Source of the DNA: Astrocystis sublimbata
Lineage: Eukaryota; Ascomycota; Sordariomycetes; Xylariales; Xylariaceae
Reading direction: 5' to 3'
Length of the DNA stretch: 64,000 nucleotides
Assembly: GCA_022453515.1 (NCBI GenBank)
Contig: JAJNNY010000029.1
Span: forward strand, 310,001 to 374,000
Positions 1-12,149 of this stretch are shown one piece after another. Both the position numbers and the translations under genes were made by a program. Below the pieces are notes generated by a model. It was not told the DNA's origin and searched no databases. It worked only from the letters and a program-made list of their open reading frames with translations. Numbering within the stretch: the first letter of the stretch is position 1; each line of letters begins with the position of its first letter.

Positions 1-1137
1 TAATGTTCAAAAAGAAGAAATCTAGTACGAAGTAGATTCCTTATATTTTAAAGATCTCATGACAGCTGGGGGATGAAATCCAACATGTGATAGTCACCGA
101 AACAGAAATGGCGGGTTAGTAGGCACAAGTCTACTAAAGTACCTAAGGTAGCCAGCCTCATTAAGTTGTACTATGTAGTTATCACCTCCTCAAGAATGGC
201 AGTGGGTAATAAAAGTATGAGATGTCAAGTTTGTCTATATACCTAGACACTTGATCACCATTGGGTTCATTGCGATTATCACCACGCAAATGTACCTAAT
301 CAGGCTCAGCAGGGTCATGTCATTTCAAAGCTTTACTCCAACTGACTTGTTGAGATTTAATTGTTTATTAACCCCAAAAGAGCGAATGATTAATGAAATA
401 ATACTCCACTCTACGTCATCCACCAATTCTCAATTTTCTGTTCTGACTAATACTTCGGGTTGCTTATCATTGAAGCCGCGTCCGTATTTATGGAAAGATG
501 CAAACAACATTGCTGGTGTATGATTTGACGCTGTTAACAGCATACGATCAATATGCATCGACAGCCAGGTCGTCGACATTTCAGAGAGAGAGGGTTCAGC
601 CCCAATGTTCCAGGAAAGCAAGAGATTGAAGCAAGCTCGCAAAGCTCGGCTGCTTTCCTACATCCTACACGAACAACATAATTGATGTGTATTAAGCAGG
701 CCATCCCGTTTATTGTCTACGTAATGCGTATATAGGCCGAAAAGGGCACACAGCCAAGAATGCAGGTGGACAATATAAATATCTGGTCTGACAACAGGGT
801 CGAGGAGGGCTAAACCGAACCCTAGAAGTGAAGACCTCACTGAGTACCTGTCGCCTGGAAGCAGTGCGAACGCTAAGGTAACAATATCGAACCATCAATC
901 TATCGGGCCATGCGGTACGACCACGCTAATCTGACACTAATGACGCGGGATCCACGTTGCGTGGTTCCGAGACGTTCCTGCAGCTCGGTACCTAGGTACC
1001 TAGCGTTTTTTTTTCTCCCTCCTTCATCCCACCTGCGATGACACTATCCGATACCTAAGCATCGTCCCACCACCGGCCGCCCGAACGACACTCCTACACA
1101 AGCCGCGTTCGTCTGTTAAGCGAACCCCAGCAAAAGG
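1..1137. other. Intergenic region upstream of atp10
   Basis: No convincing gene. Short open frames here lack family resemblance. A tandem of the dispersed motif (ggtacctaggtacctag, about 987-1003), followed by a T-rich run, lies roughly 130 bases upstream of the atp10 start and is probably part of its promoter. Confidence 0.5.
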
Positions 1138-2312
1138 ATGTCGGGGTTCATACGGCAGCAGTCTCGATCCCTCCTGCTTTGCCGGGTGTGCCAATCGCGG
1201 GGCTTCGGCACTTCGCATCGCCGTCTGGCCGGGCTGCCCCCCGTGAAGAAGACTCCCTCGACACCTGCACCCACTCCTACCTCCACTTCCAAGTCCGCAG
1301 CTCAGGGAGCGACTTCGAAGGGCGCCGCCCCTCCCAAGGTCGTCGCCCCCTCTCCGCTCGCCGATGCCCCGAGATCATACGGCAAACGTGTCGAGGAGTT
1401 CACGCCGACGCCCCTCAGTCGGCCCATAGGCCTCCCTTATCCTCCCGAGGCAGGCCAGAACACGGGCATCGACACCCGGACGTGGAAGCAGCGGCGGGAC
1501 GACTTTGTGAACTACGACAAGCACCTGGAGCGGCGGGAGTACCTGTAAGTATATATATATAGAAATATACACTCATACACCTACGCAACATGGTCGCACC
1601 TCGACAATTTCCGTCAACCTACGTAATCGCGACCAACGTCCGTCCGGCTGGCTGACCAAAGCCGTGCGCGGCTGTGCCACCCTACAGGAAGAACAAGATC
1701 TCGCGCCCGTACTTCCGCGACTGGGGCAACCTGCAGTTCCACAAGGGCAAGACCTTCATCGCGCCGCCGCGGCCCTTCAGGGGCGAGCTGTCCCTTTTCT
1801 TCCCTAACCTGCACGGGAGCACGCTGTCCAAGACGGACAAGGAGCCGCGCGACACCACCCCCGTGCTGCGCGGCCGCGTCTCCATCGTCTCCGTATTCAG
1901 CAGCCTGTGGGGCGAAAACCAGTGCAAGACCTTCGTCTCGGCCGCCAGCAACCCAGCCGTCGAGGACATGCTCGCCGGCAGCGCCGGCCGCGCCCAGCAC
2001 GTGCGTATCAACATTGAGGAGGATACCCTGAAGGCCTTCCTGGTGAAGCTGTGGATGGGCAGCCTGAGGCGCCAGGTCGGCGGCGAGGAGAACTATGGAC
2101 GGTACTTCCTGGTGCAGAAGGGCGTCTCGGACGAGATCCGTGAGGCCATCGGGTTGTTGAATAGCAAGGTCGGGTATACCTACCTCCTTGACGAGGAGTG
2201 TAGGATACGCTGGGCCGGTAGTGGGCCCAGTGAGACCCACGAGCGTGATGGCCTGGTGATGAGCCTCCATCGACTACTCACGGAGAACAAAGGGAGCGCC
2301 AAGCAGAAGTAG
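1138..2312 (+). CDS. atp10: Atp10, mitochondrial ATP synthase assembly factor
   Basis: Two exons, 1138..1544 and 1688..2312, joined across a 143-nt intron (gtaagt donor, cctacag acceptor) give 343 residues. In yeast Atp10 helps assemble the F0 sector of mitochondrial ATP synthase at the inner membrane. The first ~30 residues are rich in Arg, Ser and hydrophobic residues and end near RGFGTSHRR, which fits a mitochondrial presequence. A Pro/Thr/Ala-rich linker (about 36-75) follows. The conserved Atp10 core runs from about residue 80 to the end, with segments such as RPYFRDWGNLQ and GYTYLLDEECRIRWAGSG. The start is the first ATG in frame and is directly followed by the presequence. It converges with gos1, whose stop lies 381 bases downstream. 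The family call is firm; the exon junction restores frame across the conserved core. Confidence 0.9.
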
Positions 2313-2692
2313 AGTGAGTGCCTCTGCTGTATATGTGTCATAGGTATTGTACTGTTATGGGCTGTATGATGAGGATAGACGAATGATACCCCAACTTTCA
2401 CACTGTATGAGTTGCGAACGACGTTCAGGGCGAATGACTCGGTCAAGAATGCGAGATGCTTTGCTCAGATTCATTCGGCTTGGTTGGATATATAAGCAAC
2501 ATCCCAAGCTCTAGATGATGGTACACTATGTTCACACTCCCTATCTGAGAGGCTCCGTACCGTAGCCGTAACGCCTTGCCTCGCATAAAACCAATGCAAC
2601 GTGCAACGCCGCCCAAGGAATTCACCCACGCCAGCAATTGAACTCAAGCACGAAACCGAAACTCGGTCATCTGCCCCTTTAGTTTGATGGTG
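2313..2692. other. Convergent 3' region between atp10 and gos1
   Basis: 380 bases between two converging stop codons. No gene seen; it presumably holds both 3' untranslated regions and polyadenylation sites. Confidence 0.6.
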
Positions 2693-3499
2693 TTACAAGA
2701 AAAAGAAGAAAATGATGAAGCAGAAGGCGACGAAGCCACCCATAATGATACCGTCGCGCCGCTTCCTCGCCGAGATCTTCCCAATCAGGGTATTGAGCCC
2801 GGGGACCTGGCTCGCGGCGAGCGTGATGCGCCGGTTGATGCTAGCTAGCGTCTCGCGCTGCAAGTTGAAGCTCTCGTTGGTGGCGTATGCCTGGCTCAGC
2901 ACGCTGTCGACCATGTTGTGCGAGTTGTCGACGCGGTTCCGCTCGTCCAGCATGTACTCGGCCTCGGCGGCCTCGGGGTTGTTGGCACGGTAGCTCTCAA
3001 TATCATCGCGGACGTTGGATAGGAGGTTCGCGCGGTTGCGCGCCTCGTGGAGCCGCGATTTTAGACGGCCGAGATCTCGGCGATGCTCGGCGAGTTTCTC
3101 TCGGAGAAGCGACAAGTTGTTTTGTTTCAGGGCGGAGGAGGTGAGGCTCGCCTCGGAATCGAGTAAGCGCCCGAGCTGGTCGACGACGGTCTCTCGCTGT
3201 TGTCGGAAGTGGTCAGTCCGGCTGGGCTAGGGGGTGTGGAGCGGAATCGTGGCATCTTCACCTTCTGTAAAAGATCCTCTAGCTTCGCCTCGGTTTCCCT
3301 CTCTTCCTTGCTCGGCTTCGGCGGGATGTTTGGCACGGAGGAGAACTGGGAATATGTGTGGAATAGGGACTCGGTCTGGGACGGTTGCGTCAGCGTCGGG
3401 TGCTCGTCATGCTCGGCTTGCTGTGGTTACCTGTGACTCTAAAGTGCGGGCTTGCTGTCGGAGCTGTGCCCAGCCCTGGTTTACTGTGGCTGTGGCCAT
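2693..3499 (-). CDS. gos1: Gos1, Golgi Qb-SNARE
   Basis: Three exons on the minus strand, 3499..3431, 3375..3262 and 3196..2693, encode 228 residues. Gos1 (GS28/GOSR1) is a tail-anchored SNARE for traffic within and to the Golgi. The first exon starts MATATVNQGWAQLRQQART and the second continues TESLFHTYSQFSSVPNIPP, the usual start of the family. A heptad-rich SNARE helix covers about residues 130-205. The protein ends in a basic RKRRD followed by a single hydrophobic anchor (GGFVAFCFIIFFFFL) at the extreme C terminus. Introns are 55 nt (gtaacc...cccag) and 65 nt (gtgaag...aacag), both in phase 0. The length matches the family. It is transcribed away from rpl35. Confidence 0.9.
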
Positions 3500-4245
3500 T
3501 GTGATGATTGAAGATCGATCAATGGGTGGTTGGGCCAACAACGTCAGGCGACATGCGTGGCTGGCTGCAGGAGGAGTTACGATGGTAGGAGGTGCAACTT
3601 GCGACGCAGGGCTAAAGCACTTTCAAGGCAGACCTGGATGACAAGGTGAAGAGGTTGGTGCAAGAGAGATGCGGAGTTTATCAGATATAAGATCGTAGGA
3701 TATGTGTATTTGTTCTCTGTGCGTCCATAGGTAGAGACCTTGAGCAGAGTATTACTGGAGTAACTTCAAGCGATGATGGACGAGAATCTCCAACGATGAC
3801 GCGACACCGTCAACTGACTGTGCTATGTATGAACCCAAGGTAGTAACCATAGTTGCCATTATACTGCCGCCAAGGGTGGGTTTCGAGGACTTGGGCCCTT
3901 GAGGTTGGGAACTTGGGGAAGTGCTGGAGGTGCCTGCGTAGGTAGCTCCAGCCACAGCCCCAGAGGGCAAAGCCACAGTATTTGGCACAGCCTCATCTCA
4001 CCCCTCGAGGCCTTCTCAAGGCGGGGCAAGCCAACTCGCAAATGCCTAGGCATCAGGACCCGCTTAACCGCACCAGGTGCCAGGGTCTGTGGCCTGTGCT
4101 CCTCCCGATTCCCACACAACTCTCCAAACCATTTGACCCTAAAAAGAATTTGGCGAAATTTCACGACACGACCACCTCCCCCCAACGACGACGACAACCG
4201 ACAACCCGGAGACCGCCAATTCACCACGCCCAACGCCTGTTCACG
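3500..4245. other. Divergent promoter region, gos1 / rpl35
   Basis: 746 bases between the gos1 start (minus) and the rpl35 start (plus). Overlapping open frames on both strands here have no recognisable product. The segment just before the rpl35 ATG is C/A-rich (about 4166-4245), as in many fungal ribosomal-protein leaders. Confidence 0.5.
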
Positions 4246-5015
4246 ATGGTAAGTCGGCCGCTTGCTCGCTCAATTGCTCGAAGGGGTTTGCCCATGTGCG
4301 TACAGCACCACGAGGGAGCAGCAGCTAACACAGCCTTGTTGCGCAGTCGTCCAAGGTCAAGACCGGTCAGCTCTGGAACAAGAGCAAGGATGACCTGATG
4401 AAGCAGCTCGGCGAGCTCAAGACTGAGCTGGGCCAGCTCCGCATCCAGAAGATCACATCCTCCGGCAGCAAGCTGAACAAGATGTACGTACACCACCAGG
4501 ACCGCGAATGAAGAAGAACACGGCTCGATACCCCTCGATATCCACCCCGCCAATGTTTTCCCGACCTCGAGTTCACCGATGATGGACACGAGTCGTATGG
4601 CATGGACAGCTAGCTTCGGTCGATGGGGAGAATGTGGGAACAATGCAACTGACTCTGTCTTCCTCAACTATAGCCACGACCTGCGCAAGTCGATCGCTCG
4701 CGTCCTGACCGTCGTCAACCTGAAGCAGCGCCAGCAGCTCCGCCTCTTCTACAAGAACAAGAAGTACCTTCCCCTCGACCTCCGACCCAAGCAGACTCGC
4801 GCCATCCGCCGCCGCCTATCGCCCGAGGACAAGGCCCGGACCCTGGAGAAGACAACGAAGAGAGCCACACATTTCCCTCAGCGCAAATACGCTGTCAAGG
4901 TACGCTAGCCCCGAATCGCCCGTCCCTGATTGCGGCCTACATCACCTCATGACCAAGGCCACGCACCACTACATTCTGGAGGTCTGGGCTAACGTGCACG
5001 ATATCACAGGCTTAA
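4246..5015 (+). CDS. rpl35: 60S ribosomal protein L35 (uL29)
   Basis: Four exons, 4246..4248, 4347..4483, 4674..4899 and 5010..5015, give 123 residues, close to yeast L35 (120). The protein is a small basic component of the large ribosomal subunit near the tunnel exit. The reading is M, then [21 protein letters not shown], then [19 protein letters not shown], ending RKYAVKA. The first coding exon is only the ATG (donor gtaagt directly after it; acceptor gcgcag). The last is just Ala plus stop, after an intron with a gctaac branch site and acceptor atcacag. If that last intron were not used, translation would end at 4908 with Val-Arg instead of Ala. The conserved ...K-Y-A-(I/V)-K-A ending favours the spliced form. 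Confidence 0.88.
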
Positions 5016-7174
5016 GTTAATCAAATCGACTTGGGGAGGGATTCGGGTACGGATGTAGAAGGCGTGGTTATTCCAAAAAAAGGAATCTGACATTTGCATG
5101 GCATCTCACGGCTTTTTTCGGTTCATAGGTGTTACGAGGTCACTTGGCAGCCAATGTCGCTGCCCAATGCGAAAAAAATGATATTGCCTTCGGGCGCTGA
5201 ACCAAAGCACGTCTACCTCCCCCCAGAGCAACGAAGACACGTGATACATACGCCTGCCTACTTATCCAAACGACACTGATGATTTGGTTCAACGAGTTCC
5301 GATTTCATGTGCATCGTTGCAAGAGGCACGGGGGTTGGAGAATTCGTGTAGACTTGCCAAGTCTACCAGGCGTTGGGTCTACAGCAAATATCAAAATTTA
5401 TGGCAAAGCTAGGGAAACCAAGACATCAATGTGTCGTGTGTTTGATCAAGTTTATTTCCACGCTACTCGTACTCGTGACATCGTAATTATCTACAGCCAT
5501 GAAGGCCACTAATACGTGAAGATTATGAGCTAATGCCCATTTTCCAAAGTCGTCGAAGATCAGCTCATGGTAAACCAAAAAAAAAAAAAAAAAAAAGGAG
5601 GGGGGGGGGGGGGGGGGCGCCTTCAAATTATGTCATGTCGATGGCTGTATATTGTGTGCATATGATGACCATTGTATCAATCCACATGTCATAGGAAGTA
5701 TAATCGATCACCCTATCTCGGAGATTGTAGAGAACCACGGGTCGATCGAACAAGATGTTGCCGCCCAAACCGAGCCAATACAGTCACAAGCAACATACAT
5801 ACCTAGTTCCGTGTGAGAAATTGTATGCCATGTTGGAGCATATAGTTAGTTAGTCACACTACGCGGTGTCTGCTGTGGGCAAGCCATATCATATCAATAT
5901 AATTACCTACTCAAATGGAGCTGGGAGATAATCGTCAACCCACCAACATACTTGCATATACCTACCAATCACCATATGACAATCATCATGCAAATATCTA
6001 CTAGGTAGGTAAGGCATCGAGCAGCTTGCTTTGTCCGGTGGTATACTTTTCTGGCTATGAGCTTTGGATGTCGAACTGCCGTAGCCTGCTTCGTCGTATT
6101 CGCGTACATGCTGGCACGTACGTGTGACTGTGAGTCATCTTTTCTGCTTCCTGCTTGACCTCGTATGGGCGCCTCGTAAAGATGTCATTTTAAGATTTCC
6201 GGCCGATGTCACATGTACCACTCTACCTAAGGTAGGCCTACGATGGGCTGACACTCAATTTTGGTGACGGGGCGTGCTCTTCTATGCTGCAATGCACCTA
6301 CGAATATTGTCGGCGTACATTCGCAACCCCTACACACCACAAGGATGGACAGCTTGGACTCCCACAGCGAGACAACGCCTGACTTCGCGAATAGGTACCC
6401 GTCATAGAATATAAGCAGAGCCACAACCATCGAGCTGTATAGCCCGATGATTTAATTTTGTAGAGGGGGAGCCAAGTTCCAAATGTTGCGGCTACTTAGA
6501 TTCCGACTCAAAATCTCTTCCAAATGTTTGAATAACAATCATCTGACTGCATTATAGCTTAGTACCATGTATTCATATGCCCTTGATTCCACGATAGCAC
6601 GGAAACCGTAGTAGACAAGTCGTATGACATATGTCTATGGCAGTTCATTAGGCTATTTACAGACTTGTTCTCCGAGCTTCATCTCATGCACTCACTTCAT
6701 ACACACCCTCTACAAACTCCAGTTTCTGCAGCTTTACCAGCTAAACCTGATAAACGCAGAAGGGAGGCAAGTTAAATTCGCACCTTCTAATCAAGTTTTA
6801 CCGGGTCTCTCTTCAAGACTCATCATGGTGGCCTCGGTAGGTAGGTGTCCACGCAACTAAGCGGCCAATCTTATAACGATCAACTAGATGCCTTCCTAGG
6901 TTCATATGGAAACATTTCACGAAATTCACGGCTCATGTCATGAGTCCGGATGGCAATGCTTCCATCTGGCTGCCTCGATTCGTAGCTCTCTTGGCAGCAA
7001 AGGTTGATTCAATAGGTATTTATATTTTAACACCGCTATCTAAAGTACATATCGTAACGTATCGTCATCAGGGTCGTTACTCGTTAAGTGGACATTATTC
7101 AATGACCTGAACAGGGAGAAGTGGTATATCTATCGAAATCATCTAGACAACACTATCGTGCTCTCAATAATGGA
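5016..7174. other. Gene-poor intergenic region
   Basis: About 2.2 kb without a supportable gene. Small open frames (for example 5094..5279 and 5279..5512) show no family features. It contains the A20/G18 homopolymer block at 5577-5617 and scattered copies of the acctaggta-type motif (about 6000-6010 and 6224-6236). Confidence 0.5.
5577..5617. repeat. Homopolymer block: 20 A, gga, 18 G
   Basis: A run of 20 A (5577-5596) is followed by g-g-a and then 18 G (5600-5617). This is simple sequence about 560 bases past rpl35. Such runs are error-prone in sequencing, so the exact lengths are uncertain. Confidence 0.95.
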
Positions 7175-8953
<1,779 letters not shown>

Positions 8954-9398
8954 GTTGTCGTTTATCTATGGTTCTTATCGTTACTGACGATGAGTGGTGC
9001 TGTTGTGTTATCCGAATGGTGACACTCCTGGAGGTCGGCGGGTACCTGCACACAAGCCGAGACTCGTGTGTTGATTGATCAGGCGCACAGGTATCATCGG
9101 CATACTACGTAGGTAGGAAGTTGTCGTGACGATTATCCTAGTTTGAATTAGCCGTGTCGGATGGTCGAGGCACTGCTGTTGAGCGTCTGCGGACAAAATG
9201 CCGACTGCCTGGGCTTCTGGACGAAGGACTGTCGGACGAGGAAGGAGAAGTGATGGAAAGCAGTCTGTCGGCAATCGAGGTTGCTGTGGGAGAGGGTCAA
9301 ATGCAAAGGAAGAAGAGAGGAAGAAAAGTTACTACCTGCAAGGTACCTTATGTCTGTGAGCGCGTGGGAACGTGAGAACCTGGATGGATCGTTATGGT

Positions 9399-9432
9399 GG
9401 GTTGGTGGGTTGATGGGTTGGTGGGTTGGGGG
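9399..9432 (+). repeat. 8-nt GGGTTGGT-type array, G-quadruplex candidate
   Basis: GGG tracts begin at 9399, 9407, 9415 and 9423, exactly eight bases apart, and a fifth G run spans 9428-9432. The loops are five, five, five and two bases, within the usual range for an intramolecular quadruplex. It lies about 450 bases upstream of the zinc-finger gene start, with the G-rich strand opposite to that gene's coding strand. Confidence 0.8.
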
Positions 9433-9699
9433 CGTGAATCCATGGGTGTGGGAGAGGCTAGCTTTTTATACTCCCTTGCCATTGCTGCCATGTGGCTACA
9501 TGATGAGGTCCTTACTCTGGACTCAGACCGTCACGGGTGATACCTTATCAAGGTTTTGGGTTGCATCTCCAAAGAAGCGACGTATGCACTTAGCTACCTC
9601 TATGGCTTGGAGGTCTGACCCTCGAGCACGACATGAGCGCCTACCTCTCGTATCGAACCTTACCTCCTACCTTACCTACCTCCTAACCTGGCCCGGGAT

Positions 9700-10135
9700 A
9701 CATATGTAGGTACTTAGAGGTATACTCTACGCAGTGTTAGCCTTCCAGCCCTGAGGTTGGTAGTAGGCAGGTACCTATATATACCTCAGGGCTCCTACTA
9801 CAGGCAGGGACTAGGTACTACATACTACCTAAGGTAGGCACAATTTGAACTGGCTCGACTCCGAGATGCTTGACGGGTCGATTTTAACCATCAAGGTTCT
9901 CACTTTGACGGGTTGAGCTGAACCTAACCTAGGTAGGTACTTTCCTAGGTAGGTACCTAGTATCAGCAGCCAGGTAGGTGATCCCTACATTACCTAGGTA
10001 GGTACCTACCTCTTAAGTATGAACCTACCCAAACAGCCCTGAGCTGTACAAACACTGCCCGGCTTTTATCCGAACCGAGCCGCCGACTGCCCATTGAGCC
10101 TACCCTCGCCTAGGTACTAAGTAGGTACCCCACGT
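9700..10135. repeat. Cluster of dispersed acctaggtaggta motifs
   Basis: Repeated variants of cctaggtaggtacct, many palindromic, occur near 9706, 9771, 9828, 9927-9959, 9991-10010 and 10111-10129. The same family occurs in most gaps of the window (for example near 990, 16240, 21030-21100, 22200, 31035 and 46825) and is nearly absent from coding exons. Confidence 0.8.
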
Positions 10136-11322
10136 GCCACGATACTACCTCGATATCAAACCCCCACATCATGATGCATATCTGTGGATGTCTTTGCATG
10201 TCCACATTGGCATCGAACTTGGCCATAAGATTATCTCTGCTAGGTGGAAATGTCTACAGAAGAGTATCCGGTGCTGATTCAGAGTTTAAAAAGATACTTA
10301 CTCGAACCATGTGTTTTAATTTCGCATATATATGAGAAGAATCGGGGTCCACAGCTAGGGCTATAGCTGGTGATGTATGGTAGGGTCAATATAAACTCTA
10401 GAGAGTACTTAGGTAGCCACCAAGCCTACCGCTAATGTCTCGTATCAGCAGCTTACGTAGAGGATACCTAAGAGTACGTCAGCTTATAGCCTGGAAGTAT
10501 GACAGTAGGTGACTACTCACTTAAATAATATAGACGCGTTAATATAGGTTTGCGTGAAACCCCGTATTTAATACTAAAAGTCGGAGGTCGTCTGTTAACT
10601 TCACATGAATTGATCAAGGTAACTTCATATGGCAAACTACCTAAAGAAATCCAAAGGCGTGTCATGTAAAGGTGCGGGATCTTCCATCTAGTCGCGTGGG
10701 ACGCGAGGCTCAACCCCTGAGAAGAGATGGGTGCCATAATTAGCTAGATCTTCTGCCCCGCACTCCTAATATTAGACGCTAAGGTTGGCATGCTAGGATG
10801 TAAGTGGGCGAGTAGATGTAGGTGGGCGTGTAGGTACCTAGGTACTTAAGCAAGTGTAGGCTAACCCTTATGTACGTACATCTAGAGGACCTCGGCCAAG
10901 GCGTATGCAAAAGGGACGCATCTTCGTCAGCACATTCAGCCACGAGGCTCTCCATTGCTTGAAGTTCAACAGCTTTCGATAGTCGCACAGCATCCTCCAC
11001 GCTCCGTGGCGGGGGTCTCGTCGGATGCTATCTCGCGCAACATCCGAATCGCTTCACTTGCGCTATCAATACTTAGTCCCACGGTAGTAGGCAGGTAATT
11101 CGCCCTTCTTCACTTTGGTCTCAGGCTCTAGGACCCGCGGACGTCAGTTTAATGTGCAGGCATTGGCTTACTTGCCCCAAAGCTTTCGTCATCCACCATT
11201 TTCTGGTCCTTCCAGTCAAGAGGGACTATTGCTACTTCAAGCTCGATACCGCTCTTTCGCGAGGGAGGCCGATAGCAAGGTTCTCAAAAAGGTTCTGGGG
11301 TTCCGAGGAGACAAGCGCAAGA

Positions 11323-11786
11323 ATGGGCAACATCTGCGGCAAGTCGGAGAGCGAGGCTTTCTCACAGCCTGGCCGGGTCTTGGGGTCGACACCTACCCAG
11401 CCGGAACGTGTCTCCGTGCCTGCCCATGTCGGAGGACCGCCGCGGACCTTGGGAGGAGGAGGAGGCAGCGCTCCGTCTCCTGCTGGGGGCAGCAACGCGG
11501 ACGCGGAAGAGGTTCGTAGACGAGCAGCAGAGGCAGCTGAGGTATGCATACCCTCTCCACCCGCGTCGCATGGCACCCGTCATGAGCTGGTTTCTATTGC
11601 GTGGGATCTAAATACGTATCACAGGCTAGAGCACAAGCTGCGTCGGCGAAATCATCGGGTCAGCTCGGCGCAAAGTTAGCAGCCCAGAAGAAACAGACGC
11701 GGAATGACACGCTTCAGGAGATTAGCAATAATGAGAGGCGACAGAGAGATGCCGACGAAGGGGCGCAAGCACGGATTCACCAATAG
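11323..11786 (+). CDS. Small conserved protein with N-terminal acylation motif
   Basis: Two exons, 11323..11541 and 11625..11786, give 126 residues. The intron starts gtatgc and ends tatcacag. The start MGNICGKSESE puts Gly at 2 and Cys at 5, a classic N-myristoylation plus palmitoylation arrangement, so the protein is probably held on the cytosolic face of a membrane. A Gly/Pro/Ser-rich middle (about 25-60) leads into a charged Ala/Arg/Gln-rich helix (about 64-125: EEVRRRAAEAAEARAQAAS, then AAQKKQTRNDTLQE). The frame stays open upstream to 11152, but the acylation motif supports this ATG. I know of similar unnamed proteins in filamentous ascomycetes but no assigned function. Confidence 0.75.
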
Positions 11787-12149
11787 GTCAGGTTTGGTTT
11801 CAAGGAAACGACTCAATTGGTGGCCGACAGATTACAGCACAACCAGTACTGGTGCGGTACTCACTGTCCATTGCAGTATGCAGATTGCCCTACGTATGGG
11901 AACCATTCGGCGAGTCAGGATACTCGCAAATGTTTATCATGCCGTATCAATATATATATATACATATATTAAGTAGCCCTTCTACGTAGCAAAGTCTTCG
12001 ATATACATGACATATTATCAGCCAACACAATGCTCCCCACCCCACCACTCCATAAAAACCCCCTTTCCGAACCGTATTTTCAACTCGTCAATCTTGAGCC
12101 TGCCCGTGTGCATCCATGCCCTTAATCGCATAGCAGACTATTGTTTGCC
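11787..12149. other. Convergent 3' region before prp5
   Basis: 363 bases between the stop of the small gene (plus) and the prp5 stop (minus). No gene seen. A short (TA)n stretch lies at about 11949-11970. Confidence 0.6.

Larger units (their letters stand above)
8954..11322. other. Intergenic region rich in acctaggta motifs
   Basis: About 2.4 kb without a firm gene. It holds a G-tract array (9399-9432), a dense cluster of acctaggtaggta motifs (9700-10135), and two short open frames on the minus strand (10513-10737 and about 10779-11030) that resemble coding sequence but match no family I know. It serves as the promoter side of the zinc-finger gene and of the small gene at 11323. Confidence 0.5.

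Noticed and set aside
5094..5512. Two adjacent short plus-strand frames after rpl35
   Set aside because: No family features and no convincing splice sites joining them.
9154..9375. 73-codon plus-strand frame upstream of the zinc-finger gene
   Set aside because: It begins with GTG, has no recognisable product and lies in the promoter of a divergent gene.
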